A stretch of DNA of 64,000 nucleotides from Desulfosediminicola flagellatus (GCF_005116655.2 NZ_CP050698.1:4293501-4357500), one strand, 5' to 3'; shown: positions 36,786 to 46,203, numbered from the stretch's first letter. Notes: generated by a model from the sequence alone, not told the origin. Numbers and translations are program-made.

Positions 36786-38531
36786 ATGAATAAGACTAAG
36801 ATTATTGCCACCCTTGGCCCCAACAGCCAGTCCGTCGATCAGCTTGTAGAATTCATTCAGGCGGGAATGAACGTTGCTCGTATCAACCTCTCACATGGCA
36901 ACCGTGAAAGTCATTTGAAGTTGATTAACATGGTTAAAGGGGCGAGAACTAAAGCCGGCACCGACACCGCTATTCTCCTCGATACTCGCGGACCTGAAAT
37001 GCGAATTCAGGAACTGGAAAAAGATATAGTCCTGCTCAAAGGTCAGGAAATTATTCTCGGACCAACTCCTGTAACCGATCCCACCAATCGTGTTGGCATC
37101 AATTACGCCCACTTTGCAGAAGATGTTGAGGTCGGCTGTAAAGTTCTCCTTGATGACGGAAAAATCCTGCTAAAAGTTATCCGCATCTCCGGTGATGAGG
37201 TCTATACAGAGGTACTGGTCGGCGGTAAGCTCAGCAGCAGAAAACGCGTTGCACTACCAGGCATGGTTGTTAACCTGCCATCACTCTCAGAAGAAGACGA
37301 AGCTGACATTATATTTGGTGTCGAACAGGGTGTCGATTTTATCGCCGCCTCATTTGTCCGGCAGGCTAATGATGTATGGGCCGTTAGGAAGGTTATAGAA
37401 AATTGCGGAGGTCGACAGGCAATTATCGCCAAGATTGAAAATCGCCAGGGTGTCGAAAATATAGATAAAATAATTAAGGCAGCTGAAGGTTTGATGGTTG
37501 CGCGCGGTGATCTTGGTGTAGAAATGCCGGCAGAAGAAGTTCCTGTTATTCAGAAAAAACTGATCAAAGCAGCAAATCTTGCAGGTAAACCGGTTATCAC
37601 CGCCACCCAGATGCTTGAATCGATGATCAGCAACCCTACTCCGACAAGAGCTGAAGCCAGCGATGTAACCAACGCCATTTTTGACGGGACGGATGCGGTA
37701 ATGTTGTCAGCAGAAACGGCGGTTGGCAGCAATCCGCTGGATGCTATCAGGTTCCTGACCCGATGCGCGCATATTTCTGAGAATTCACTCGACTACGAAG
37801 ACATCCTTGCTGCCGGCCTTAGACACAGAAGAGCGGTTGTAACAGACGCAATATCCTATGCAAGTTGCGCCACCGCAGCTGATCTTGAAGCAGCAGCTAT
37901 TATCGCCACAACAACCTCAGGCTCAACTGCACGTATGGTTGCCCGCTATCGCCCTAAAGCGCCGATTATTGCTGTAAGTCCGCATCAGGAAACCATTCGT
38001 CAACTACAATTAATACGCGGCGTAGAACCGCTTCTTAGCGCACCTGCCAGCAGCATGGACGAGCAGATTGACATGTCTATTCATGCTGCAACCCAGGCAC
38101 AGCTTGTACACAACGGAGATCTTGTTGTTATTACAGCAGGTTTTCCAATACAAACAATAGGTACAACCAATATGCTGAAAGTCCACACCGTTGCAGACGT
38201 CTGCTTTACAGGTCAGGGAATCGGCACGCAGGTACTTGATGGTCATGTACGAGTTATTAACAGCGAAGAGGACTGGCAGGATCTTCCGCAGGACGTTATC
38301 GTTGTTATCACAGCTACCGATCACACAATGCTGGATAAACTGACCGGTGTACGGGGAATAATAGCAGAACAGCCAGGCCTGACCTCGCACGCAGCCATTA
38401 TCGGGCGTGAACTTGAGATCCCTGTAATCTGTAACGTTACCAACGCGACCAAGCTATTCGAAAATGATCAGACCGTAACAATAGATGGCAATACCGGTCA
38501 AATTTGTTACGGAAGCCTTCGCGGTCAGTAA
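36786..38531 (+). CDS. pyk: Pyruvate kinase with C-terminal PEP-utilising domain
   Basis: A 581-residue glycolytic enzyme converting PEP and ADP to pyruvate and ATP. Core motifs are TLGPNSQSVDQL, MNVARINLSHGNRESH, LLDTRGPEMR, IIAKIENRQGVENI, VARGDLGVEMPAEEVP and PVITATQMLESMI. Beyond the usual allosteric C domain (ends about residue 475) is an extra domain of about 80 residues with PGLTSHAAIIGRELEIPVIC, the phosphohistidine-domain motif of PEP-utilising enzymes. This form is known from Bacillus. The ATG at 36786 gives the family N-terminus; an earlier frame start (36768) is less likely. Closed by a terminator. Confidence 0.95.
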   Translation: MNKTKIIATLGPNSQSVDQLVEFIQAGMNVARINLSHGNRESHLKLINMVKGARTKAGTDTAILLDTRGPEMRIQELEKDIVLLKGQEIILGPTPVTDPTNRVGINYAHFAEDVEVGCKVLLDDGKILLKVIRISGDEVYTEVLVGGKLSSRKRVALPGMVVNLPSLSEEDEADIIFGVEQGVDFIAASFVRQANDVWAVRKVIENCGGRQAIIAKIENRQGVENIDKIIKAAEGLMVARGDLGVEMPAEEVPVIQKKLIKAANLAGKPVITATQMLESMISNPTPTRAEASDVTNAIFDGTDAVMLSAETAVGSNPLDAIRFLTRCAHISENSLDYEDILAAGLRHRRAVVTDAISYASCATAADLEAAAIIATTTSGSTARMVARYRPKAPIIAVSPHQETIRQLQLIRGVEPLLSAPASSMDEQIDMSIHAATQAQLVHNGDLVVITAGFPIQTIGTTNMLKVHTVADVCFTGQGIGTQVLDGHVRVINSEEDWQDLPQDVIVVITATDHTMLDKLTGVRGIIAEQPGLTSHAAIIGRELEIPVICNVTNATKLFENDQTVTIDGNTGQICYGSLRGQ

Positions 38532-38590
38532 AAGCGATCACCTGATCTTACTGACGCACGAAGACGTAATTTACAAAAAACATAATATGC

Positions 38591-38636
38591 AATAAAGCCG
38601 TAAAGGTTAGTATAAACTCCCCTTTACGGCTTTATT
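38591..38636 (+). terminator. Intrinsic terminator after pyk
   Basis: A perfect 15-16-bp stem (AATAAAGCCGTAAAGG and complement) with TTATTGTTTT beyond, 60 bases after the pyk stop. Confidence 0.88.
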
Positions 38637-38912
38637 GTTTTCGTATGTAAGAATTGTCGGCTCGCTGAAAAATTCAAACCGTTAATGTCCTATTTATCTG
38701 CCGACTCCTACATGTCAGCTTGGCTCTATTAGAAGAGTCTTCGTTACCAACTATCTAATGACTACATTTCTCATGATTGTAAGTAACGTTAATCTGACAT
38801 AAATATTCAATAGTTCTATTTGTTCAGGTTGTAGTGTTTTTTACACCTTGCACCTAACTCCTAATGCCTCACCTGGTGTTGCTAAGGATTAGGTATAATA
38901 GACGTTTGACTA
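38637..38912. other. Intergenic region between pyk terminator and the S1C protease gene
   Basis: About 280 AT-rich bases with no gene or clear structure. Confidence 0.45.
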
Positions 38913-40070
38913 TCAGAATAATGATGAGCCGAATTCTTCAAAAACAGTCTCTATCGGGATGGCAAAACCAATGCCTTCGGTATTCTGCAGTATCATTGTA
39001 TTCACACCGTGAACATACCCCTTCTCATCAATAAGCGGCCCGCCACTATTACCCGGGTTAATCGCTGCATCTGTCTGGAGAAAAACCTTGCCGTCAGTAT
39101 CGTCCCGACGGTATCCGGAAAACACCCCTGAAGTAACGGTATTTCTCAAACCTACCGGACTGCCGATAGTAAACACCTTGTCTCCCTGCCTGATTCTGTA
39201 ATTTGCAGGCGGTCGCTTCAGATAACTAATGTCGTTTGAAAATAACGACATTAAGGCAAGGTCGTGATTGTCGCTCAACAGCAGATAATCAGCAACATGT
39301 GAGCTACCGTCAGCAAGAATGATCTTGATGTCTGATGGATCTACCCTCTCCTCCATGCGTGCAAGTCTGCGCTCTGCATCTTCCAGATTAGGGAGGACCT
39401 TGTTGAGTTCACGTTCACGCTCTTCTATAACTATATTCAACTGACTGCGTGTCGGACCTTTTGACAAAGAGCGCGCTCTAGCCCGTAAATCTCTCAGCTT
39501 CTCTTTTTCCAAATCGACAAGTTCCCGCGTAGACTCAACATTTCGTTTAAATTCAGCGAGTTCTTTTTGATCTATTTCAAGAACATGGCGATTAGTTACT
39601 ATATAATTGTCATTAACAAAAAAGCCTGAACCGGTTCCCCAAGGAGTCTCAATTGAGACAGTTGCCTTGCGCGCCTGCTCAATTGAACTACCTCGTGCTG
39701 GTACTGTTGGCGTTGTGGGACTTTGAACCGATTGGACTGTCGATTTTGGTGGTGAGACTTTTCTCTCTTTTACTACACCTGGAGTGGTCTCTTGTACATT
39801 TGCAACAGGAGTAGGAGCAGGAGCAGTTACCGGTTTAACGAACCAATATGTGGCACCTGCAGTAATAGCAATAAGCACTAGTACCTGCAATGCGGTACTA
39901 ATTCTCTTTGAACTGTTTTGGCGTTTGACTTCCTGGGCTTCCTGGCGCTCCTGCCTTTTTTTCTCATATTGTATATATTTAGCAAAAATAACGCCACAGG
40001 ACTCACATTCAGTGCCGAGTATTTGCTCATAAGAACACTTCGGACACCGAATAACTCTTTTCACCATCAT
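38913..40070 (-). CDS. Zinc-ribbon / transmembrane / S1C (HtrA-like) serine protease
   Basis: A 385-residue protein with an unusual layout. Residues 9-25 form a zinc ribbon, CPKCSYE...CESC. A charged helix (33-50), a transmembrane segment (about 58-78) and a Pro/Thr/Val-rich linker (80-125) follow. The protease domain has His in VTNRHVLE (about 160), Asp in SDNHDLALMS (about 268) and Ser in NPGNSGGPL (about 337). Between His and Asp lies an extra coiled-coil insertion of about 70 residues. No PDZ domain is present. Topology suggests a cytoplasmic ribbon and a periplasmic protease. Target unknown. Confidence 0.85.
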   Translation of the reverse strand: MMVKRVIRCPKCSYEQILGTECESCGVIFAKYIQYEKKRQERQEAQEVKRQNSSKRISTALQVLVLIAITAGATYWFVKPVTAPAPTPVANVQETTPGVVKERKVSPPKSTVQSVQSPTTPTVPARGSSIEQARKATVSIETPWGTGSGFFVNDNYIVTNRHVLEIDQKELAEFKRNVESTRELVDLEKEKLRDLRARARSLSKGPTRSQLNIVIEERERELNKVLPNLEDAERRLARMEERVDPSDIKIILADGSSHVADYLLLSDNHDLALMSLFSNDISYLKRPPANYRIRQGDKVFTIGSPVGLRNTVTSGVFSGYRRDDTDGKVFLQTDAAINPGNSGGPLIDEKGYVHGVNTMILQNTEGIGFAIPIETVFEEFGSSLF

Positions 40071-40268
40071 CGCCTCCGGTAAATTACTATTTGTTCAAAC
40101 GTAAATCAAACGCGAATAATCTTCAAAATAGTGTACAATACAGATGTCAAACGTTAGTCACCTGACATTCCGATTGGTTGTTGAGTAGCTGACATTACGA
40201 TAACAAACATACTGAATTACTTCAATATTGAGTTATTCATTACAATAATCATTTCTAACACTCAGACC

Positions 40269-40685
40269 ATGTCAGTTATTCAAATAACACCCAATATCTC
40301 TATTTCTGAAAATGAAATAGAATTCTCAGCAATCCGGGCTCAAGGGTCAGGAGGGCAGAATGTCAATAAAGTATCAAGTGCTGTTCATCTGCGTTTTGAC
40401 ATAGCAGCGTCTTCTCTTCCACAGAATATTAAAGATAAATTACTTTCATATAGCGACAGCAGAATTACCACTGATGGTTGTCTGGTAATTAAAGCACAGC
40501 AGTTTCGTAGTCAGGAAAAAAATAAAGAAGATGGAATCACGCGTCTTGCAGAGGTAATTCGATCAGCAACAATTGTCAGAAAAAATCGCAAAGCGACCCG
40601 TCCGAGTAAAGCTTCGCGCACACGTCGTCTCGAAAGCAAAACCAAACGGGGACAAGTCAAATCGCTGAGAAAAAAGGTACGCTGA
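40269..40685 (+). CDS. arfB: Alternative ribosome-rescue factor / peptidyl-tRNA hydrolase
   Basis: A 138-residue protein that releases peptides from stalled ribosomes lacking a stop codon. The catalytic GGQ is in AQGSGGQNVNKVSSAVHLRFD (pieces, about 25-45), as in class-I release factors. The basic C-terminal tail (KNRKATRPSKASRTRRLESKTKR, pieces) is the part that enters the empty mRNA channel. Length and architecture match E. coli ArfB/YaeJ. It stands alone, convergent with the cysteine desulfurase gene. Confidence 0.95.
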   Translation: MSVIQITPNISISENEIEFSAIRAQGSGGQNVNKVSSAVHLRFDIAASSLPQNIKDKLLSYSDSRITTDGCLVIKAQQFRSQEKNKEDGITRLAEVIRSATIVRKNRKATRPSKASRTRRLESKTKRGQVKSLRKKVR

Positions 40686-40712
40686 TCATTAACAGTCACA
40701 ATTGCCCACCTG

Positions 40713-41864
40713 TCACCCCCGCAGCTTTTTCACCGCAGCGGAAACAACCTCAAGTGTCCTGTCTATTTCTGAAGCAGTAGTCATCCTTCCGGTCGTGAAG
40801 CGAACAGTTCCTCTCGCCCATTGACGTGGGACTGCCATGGCTTCGAGCACATGTGATATCTGGACACAATCTGAATGACAGGCTGCACCGGCAGAAGCCG
40901 CAACCTCCGAACCTATTTCATCCAGTAGCCTATTGGCATCAATTCCATAAAACGAAACACTCGCGGTATTAGGAAGACGCTTTTCTCGATGACCGTTAAA
41001 TCGTATATCATCCACTGAACGACGTAATCCTGACTCAAGACGATCACGCATAGTTCTCATGTGTGTGGCATTTTCCTCAAGATTTTTCTCTGCTACCGCG
41101 CATCCTGCCCCAAGTCCGACAATCTCCATCACATTTTCGGTGCCCCCCCGAATACCCCTCTCCTGCCCCGCACCATGACAGAAAATTTCGGGTTCAACAG
41201 ATTGCCGAATATACAAAGCACCCACTCCCTTAGGTGCATAAATTTTATGCCCAGCGACAGAGAGCAGATCGATTCCAAGCTCATCGACTGACACAGGCAC
41301 TTTCCCAAGAGATTGTGCGGCATCGGTATGAAGTAATATTTCTTTTTTTTTGACAAGACTTGATATTTCAGCGACGGGTTGAAGAGTTCCCACCTCATTA
41401 TTGGCATGCATGATCGTTATCAGAATGGTTGAAGGTCGTATTGAGGACATCACATCATCCACGTTAACAACCCCATACTCTCCTACAGGTACATACGTCA
41501 CATCAAAGCCATGCCTTTCGAGAAATCTGCACACCTCAATCACCGCTGGATGCTCGATCTGACTTGTAATAATATGATTCCCTCTTTCAAAGCGGGAACC
41601 AGCGATGCTTTTAATAGCATGATTATTAGACTCGGTACCGCCACTTGTAAAAATGACCTCTTCGGGTAAGCACTTTAGAATGCCAGCCACCTGATCTCTC
41701 GCCGTACTTACCGCCATCCGCGGTCGCCGCCCATACCAGTGTGAACTTGACGGGTTACCAAATTCGCCTTCGAAATATGGACGCATCGCCTCAATCACTT
41801 CAGGAGCGTGGGGTGTGGTTCCATTGTAGTCAAGATATATAGGTTTGTGCTCAGTCATCAGCAT
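40713..41864 (-). CDS. Cysteine desulfurase / selenocysteine-lyase-like PLP enzyme
   Basis: A 383-residue PLP enzyme of the NifS class. Landmarks are YLDYNGTTPHAP at the start, TSGGTESNNHAI, HTDAAQSLGK, and the Schiff-base Lys in VAGHKIYAPKG. The catalytic-Cys segment is ASAGAACHSD followed by a short loop and RQWARGTVRFTTGRMTT. That segment and GAGQERGIRGGTENV resemble vertebrate selenocysteine lyase more than IscS/SufS. It could deliver sulfur or release selenium from selenocysteine; sequence does not decide. No Fe-S scaffold gene is adjacent. The upstream small frame ends six bases before its ATG. Confidence 0.85.
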   Translation of the reverse strand: MLMTEHKPIYLDYNGTTPHAPEVIEAMRPYFEGEFGNPSSSHWYGRRPRMAVSTARDQVAGILKCLPEEVIFTSGGTESNNHAIKSIAGSRFERGNHIITSQIEHPAVIEVCRFLERHGFDVTYVPVGEYGVVNVDDVMSSIRPSTILITIMHANNEVGTLQPVAEISSLVKKKEILLHTDAAQSLGKVPVSVDELGIDLLSVAGHKIYAPKGVGALYIRQSVEPEIFCHGAGQERGIRGGTENVMEIVGLGAGCAVAEKNLEENATHMRTMRDRLESGLRRSVDDIRFNGHREKRLPNTASVSFYGIDANRLLDEIGSEVAASAGAACHSDCVQISHVLEAMAVPRQWARGTVRFTTGRMTTASEIDRTLEVVSAAVKKLRG

Positions 41865-41870
41865 TCACTC

Positions 41871-42080
41871 TTAGCTCAATATCAGACGAAAGTTAACCAT
41901 GGAGAAAAGTAATGTGGTCGGAGAGTATTGAAAAATCCACTCTGCCAACTCAATATCTGCATAGTGTAAGGCTTCAAAAAGACGTTCTGCATACGATCTA
42001 ACAATATCACAAAAAGATAGTAGAGAAAAATTCTTAAATTGAGATTTACCTAATGAAACATTATCCTCCAGTAGATTCAC
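41871..42080 (-). CDS. Possible small ORF immediately upstream of the desulfurase gene
   Basis: A 69-codon frame starts at a GTG with GAGG five bases upstream and ends six bases before the desulfurase ATG. Codons further upstream in the same frame are also open for about 25 residues. It could be a small coupled gene or the remnant of a longer decayed one. No family is recognised, so support is weak. Confidence 0.25.
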   Translation of the reverse strand: MNLLEDNVSLGKSQFKNFSLLSFCDIVRSYAERLFEALHYADIELAEWIFQYSPTTLLFSMVNFRLILS

Positions 42081-42374
42081 ATTTTCCTCGTAGTAACTGT
42101 CAGAGGGAATTACATAAATTCCTCGCCCGCACTGATAGTTGTGAACAACGTAATTTTTTCAGGATGCGATCGAACAGGAATTTCCAGGAATACTCATCAA
42201 CTCGTACAAGGTACACGTGAAATTTCAACCGACAGATCTGGCGTAGTACACGATTGAAAATATTGCAGAAGAGACAGCGAAATCATCTGTCGAGACAGTT
42301 ATAGCCTCATTAGACATACATCATCACTGATAAAGGCGGGAATATAGAAACTTATGATAGAAAGACGTTTGTAT
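42081..42374. other. Intergenic region, possible gene remnant
   Basis: About 290 bases. All three minus-strand frames are partly open but none has a start with a ribosome site. A decayed gene is possible but not demonstrable by eye. Confidence 0.3.
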
Positions 42375-42782
42375 TTAGTAATTCCAATCAATCCCTCCAA
42401 GAATAATATCAGTTAACCGATATATTTTTTCGTCCCGAAAAACAAATTCGGTCAACCCTCTGAGGTTAAGGGTATCACCGGCTTTCATTTCTTCTGAAAG
42501 ATCAATGGCAAGAACGCTTGTATAGAAAATTTCAACAAAAGCCTGGTCCTCTTTCTCATGAAATTCCATAACCGTCTGCTTTCTCGAAGAATACAGGTTT
42601 CTACTTTGTTCGGCTAATATGCGATACTCATTTTTCCCCTGAATATAGACCTTAACCTCACCATCAGTGACACTCTTGAATTCGATCTCCGGATGAAGCA
42701 TTGAGAGCATCGCCTCGATGTCAAATCCGTTATATGCATGAATAAAATCAGATATAAAATCCTGTTTCTCCTCTGTATTCAT
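42375..42782 (-). CDS. SnoaL-like / NTF2-fold protein
   Basis: A 135-residue protein. The pattern FISDFIHAYNGFDIEAMLSMLHPEIEFKSV (pieces, residues about 9-38) is the usual opening of SnoaL-like polyketide-cyclase/NTF2 folds. It ends with the beta strands FVFRDEKIYRLTDII. Members are small-molecule-binding or enzymatic pockets, often uncharacterised. GGAGGG six bases upstream of the ATG at 42782 selects this start over the ATG at 42902, which would add 40 residues unlike the family. Confidence 0.78.
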   Translation of the reverse strand: MNTEEKQDFISDFIHAYNGFDIEAMLSMLHPEIEFKSVTDGEVKVYIQGKNEYRILAEQSRNLYSSRKQTVMEFHEKEDQAFVEIFYTSVLAIDLSEEMKAGDTLNLRGLTEFVFRDEKIYRLTDIILGGIDWNY

Positions 42783-43011
42783 ATGTCGCCCTCCAATTTT
42801 TGGAGTATTCAACTCATGCTTTAGATAATCTTGAATAGCAGAAGGCATCATTCTGATCCTTTGGTGTTTTTTCCTAAGTATACCGGAACGTTGAATCTTC
42901 AAATCCAGACTGGCTTTGCAGGTATGAACCGTATTAGCTCATTTAATCTATTAAACGCCCCAGCACAGTCGAATTGAGCAGGTACACTTTAGTAATAACT
43001 GCTTTTTTTAG

Positions 43012-43518
43012 TTATACATTCACACTACTTTCGTTAAAAGCTTTACGATCCGCACCGCAGATAGGGCAACAGTCCGGCAAACTCCCACTACTTACAAATC
43101 CACAAAACTGACAGACATAATAGTTCTGCCCATCTTCAATCTTGATTTCATTATTTTCAGACAAATAAAATGCCTTATTACGACGCTCTACAGAGCGTAA
43201 CTGTGACAAAACCTGAATCATCGGTGTATCGTCTTCCTGAGCGGCACTAATGAGATCTTCCGACAACCTCTCAATGATTTGTTCAATTTCTTTATCGAAA
43301 AGCGTTTGAATATACCTATCAGTCATATCCACCTTACCTCTAAGAGAGTTAAACAATCTGCGAGCTTGTACAGATTCGGATTCTCCGATGACCCGTAATA
43401 AACGGCTGATTTCTATATGTTCTGATAGTGCTGCCCGCCTGGCATAGATGTTCTTTCTAGCCGAAGCAAGTGAGAGTAAGGCAAATGTTGTGATCAGTTT
43501 GTCCCTGAGAGATTCCAC
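43012..43518 (-). CDS. Rubrerythrin-like protein with rubredoxin domain, di-iron ligands apparently lost
   Basis: A 168-residue protein. The C-terminal 35 residues are a rubredoxin-type Fe(Cys)4 domain: YYVCQFCGFVSS and CCPICGADRKAF. The N-terminal 125 residues align by eye with the rubrerythrin four-helix bundle, but ligand positions are changed. The helix that normally has E..HA reads ESVQARRLF, the later EERHEERY helix reads VERRNKAFY, and the first helix lacks its usual Glu. True rubrerythrins reduce peroxide at the di-iron site. This one may be a redox or regulatory derivative. The CxxC pairs themselves are intact. Confidence 0.75.
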   Translation of the reverse strand: MESLRDKLITTFALLSLASARKNIYARRAALSEHIEISRLLRVIGESESVQARRLFNSLRGKVDMTDRYIQTLFDKEIEQIIERLSEDLISAAQEDDTPMIQVLSQLRSVERRNKAFYLSENNEIKIEDGQNYYVCQFCGFVSSGSLPDCCPICGADRKAFNESSVNV

Positions 43519-44474
43519 TGAGGCTCACCTTCTGCCCATCTGAATGAATATTTGCCGAAGACTCTTATCGACCAGTCAGGTTACCTATCTGCTCATTATC
43601 CGCTATATTGCTCGATATCTGAGCTGTCCGTTTTCCAGGCAGGCAGTGCATAAAAGACACCTATATCAATCGATGCTACCGGCTATTTCTTTACACAGAC
43701 ACTGGTTAAATACTTTTCTGATGATTTCAGATACTTTTATCACAAGTGGCTTTTCTGGCAGTCTGTATACGTCTGGACTACCAAGTCATGCACCTGCTTC
43801 TTTTGAGACTCCAACACTTTTACCGAACACCAATGTTTCACTACTGCTTTTGATTATACACTATTTCCTATGCCAGTTATAAGGAGTATCATTCGGCAAC
43901 CATACAATTGGCGAAATTAATAGACTCTGCAGCTTACGCTACTTCCAGGAGAACCACATAAAGTTCTGATTTCAGGATTCTTACATCAACAGATAAAGAA
44001 TAATTCTCAGGCGTAATAGAATAAAAACCATCTGTAAAACGGTACGTATTTCCTCTGCCTATACGCGTATGATCATCTCGACAGAGTCAACTATATACGG
44101 CATCAATTCTGTTTCACTCTGTTTTCATCAAGAACATTTCCATGTTAGGATTTTGATTGCAAGCATAATTTTCACTCAACCAAAGAAATTATATTCAGAA
44201 TAGCTGAATGTTACAGCATATACTCTACAAGCTTGATACCTTTAGCCTTTACTTATCAATACATTCAGGCGATCACTGGTGAATATGCCAATAAACATGC
44301 GACACTACGTGATAACAACTCAATGAACCATTACTTCCGCTCAATTCACATCATAAAAATGATATATTTATAGAGCAGGAGAACGTAACGAAAATTATTT
44401 TCAGATCAGACAAATTGCTTTAACGGGATTAATACAGATATGAGCTGCGCGTCTATTCATATCAGGCAATAGCA
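43519..44474. other. Long intergenic region, no gene seen
   Basis: About 950 bases with low coding signal. A 112-codon plus-strand frame at 43544-43882 has no ribosome site and an amino-acid make-up unlike a folded protein. I see no repeats or structured RNA I can name. Confidence 0.45.
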
Positions 44475-45107
44475 CTAAACTGAGCGCAACAGCATGACAT
44501 CATAACCATAAAATGAAGGTTCAGCATTGTATTGTGATGCGATATGGTAAAATGTTTCTTTTGAGAAAAAGCAGACATGGGTCAAATCACGTATATAGTG
44601 CCAGTTTGCAAATGCCTGCCGATTTTTCACCAGTTTTGTCATTATCCCCAGCCAACCACCGGTTTTCAGCATGCTAAAGATCTGATCCAGCTCGCTGCCC
44701 GGACTATAGAGATGTTCTACCACTTCGGTTGCACATATAAAATCGTACTGCTTCGTAAATACAGAGCGATCATTATAATAGACTGGATCATAGACATCCA
44801 TTTCACAACCAGCTTCCTGGAGCATAAGAGAAAGCGTCGGTCCCGGCCCGCAACCAAAATCAAGCCCCGTGCTTCCTGATGTCAGCCGTTCAAGCAGCGG
44901 GATACTCAGGCGTGATAAAAAATCACGGTACCCTTGGTCATCCGGGTCGTTACGATGCAGATCATAGACAGCTTTCTCCTCTTCTAGAGACAACCTGAAT
45001 TTTTCTGGAACAAAAACCAGTTTACAATTCTCACACTGGTAATACTCTCTTACCGAATCTGTATGATAGTGTTGGATGACGTTTTGGGCACATAGGGGGC
45101 AATTCAT
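44475..45107 (-). CDS. Class I SAM methyltransferase with N-terminal zinc-finger-like motif
   Basis: A 210-residue protein. CPLC at 3-6 and CENC at 25-28 form a likely zinc-binding knuckle. The methyltransferase core begins with GLDFGCGPGPTLSLM (SAM-binding motif I, about 79-93), followed by MDVYDPVYYND, ICATEVVEHLYSPG and GGWLGIMTKL. The layout matches Methyltransf_23/11 proteins with an N-terminal Zn ribbon. Substrate unknown. A GNAT gene ends 21 bases upstream in the same direction, so they are likely co-transcribed. Confidence 0.85.
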   Translation of the reverse strand: MNCPLCAQNVIQHYHTDSVREYYQCENCKLVFVPEKFRLSLEEEKAVYDLHRNDPDDQGYRDFLSRLSIPLLERLTSGSTGLDFGCGPGPTLSLMLQEAGCEMDVYDPVYYNDRSVFTKQYDFICATEVVEHLYSPGSELDQIFSMLKTGGWLGIMTKLVKNRQAFANWHYIRDLTHVCFFSKETFYHIASQYNAEPSFYGYDVMLLRSV

Positions 45108-45128
45108 AGATTCACAATTCTTGGCAAG

Positions 45129-45599
45129 TTACAGTTTTCGCATAAAAAGGACTTTCGGCTGCCCTTCGCTGAGATAATTGTGGGTTACAGGAATTTCAGC
45201 CACAATATCATCTCCATCTTCAATCGAAAAACCCATAGATGCATGAAACGCTATGGATAAGGTATTTACAGGAGATGTACATGAACGCACGATTGACCTT
45301 GAGTTTGCCCTGCAGACATCAAAAAACTCAGCATACAAAGACCGACCAACTCCTATTTCACGAAACTCTGGATGCACACCGGCCAACTGAATATAGCCTT
45401 CATCGCTGTAGGTCTGTGATAAAAAACCTAAAAGGAATCCTGCTAATTTGCCATTATCCTCAGCGATAAAGCATGTTTCCCGAAAATGGTAGAAAAATAT
45501 TTTCAAGACGCCACTGCTAAGATCACGGCCTCCCCACCATTCTTTGACGACCTTAACAATACGCTGATGATCTTCTGGAACTGGTTGTCGGATCTGCAT
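45129..45599 (-). CDS. GNAT-family acetyltransferase
   Basis: A 156-residue protein with GNAT features: IRQPVPEDHQRIVKVVKEWWGG at the start, GKLAGFLLGFLSQ (beta 4), and VHPEFREIGVGRSLYAEF (acetyl-CoA pyrophosphate loop, R.xGxG form). The C-terminal SPVNTLSIAFHASMGFSIE is the usual NxxSxxFHxxxGF motif. Substrate unknown. It precedes the methyltransferase gene by 21 bases. Confidence 0.88.
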   Translation of the reverse strand: MQIRQPVPEDHQRIVKVVKEWWGGRDLSSGVLKIFFYHFRETCFIAEDNGKLAGFLLGFLSQTYSDEGYIQLAGVHPEFREIGVGRSLYAEFFDVCRANSRSIVRSCTSPVNTLSIAFHASMGFSIEDGDDIVAEIPVTHNYLSEGQPKVLFMRKL

Positions 45600-45701
45600 A
45601 ATCTTTTACGCAGTAGCAGTTGAATTGAGCAGCATATCCCATATAATCAGCTTCCAGGTAATGCAGCAGATAACAGGAAAAAGTGGTGATCCTTGCAAGT
45701 A

Positions 45702-46129
45702 TTATCGTAGCATCCTACTCATTTCCACATGCATTGAAGTAGTTTCATACACTTTGAAGCCGAGCCGTTTATAAAGAAATTCAGCGGGATTGCCCTTTAC
45801 AACTTTAAGGGTTATCAACTTACATGATTTCTCAGATTGATCAATAATGGTGCGAATAAGAGCGGTACCTATCCCAAGATTTCGATACTTTTTATCAAGC
45901 TGTATTTCGGCGAGATAGATTTCATCGTGTTGATAGACTAGCTTTATGAATCCGGCCAATACTCTGCCAATCTCTATCACCTGAGTAGTATCCGGATCAA
46001 AATTGGTACGAAAATATGAGGATCCCACTGACAGTGCTTCTCAACGTGGTTTTTCATGTTTTGGCAATACAGGGTATCAAGAACGTCAAGATCCTGCTGA
46101 TCCGCCTTTCTGGTAATACAACCTACCAC
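45702..46129 (-). pseudogene. GNAT-family acetyltransferase with a -1 frameshift
   Basis: Read in two frames, a complete GNAT appears. From GTG at 46129, frame one gives an N-terminal half with RKADQQDLDVL, CQNMKNHVEKH and QWDPHIF. From about 46012 the next frame continues with RTNFDPDTTQVIEIGRVLAGFIKL, YLAEIQLDKKYRNLGIGTALI and LYKRLGFKVYE, ending at 45702. The join QWDPHIF/RTNFDPD fits the family exactly if one base is missing in the TATTTTCG run near 46012-46016. Either a genuine inactivating deletion or a sequencing error. The short frame alone (108 codons) lacks the first two family strands. Confidence 0.72.
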
Positions 46130-46203
46130 TTCTCAGTCCTAACACCTCTCGCCTCACCGAATCCTAAGACAAATCAGATGACCGATATCTGACAGTACTC
46201 AAC

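Noticed and set aside
43544..43882. 112-codon plus-strand frame in the long gap
   Set aside because: No Shine-Dalgarno, unusual composition rich in Ser, Leu, His and Thr, and no family features.
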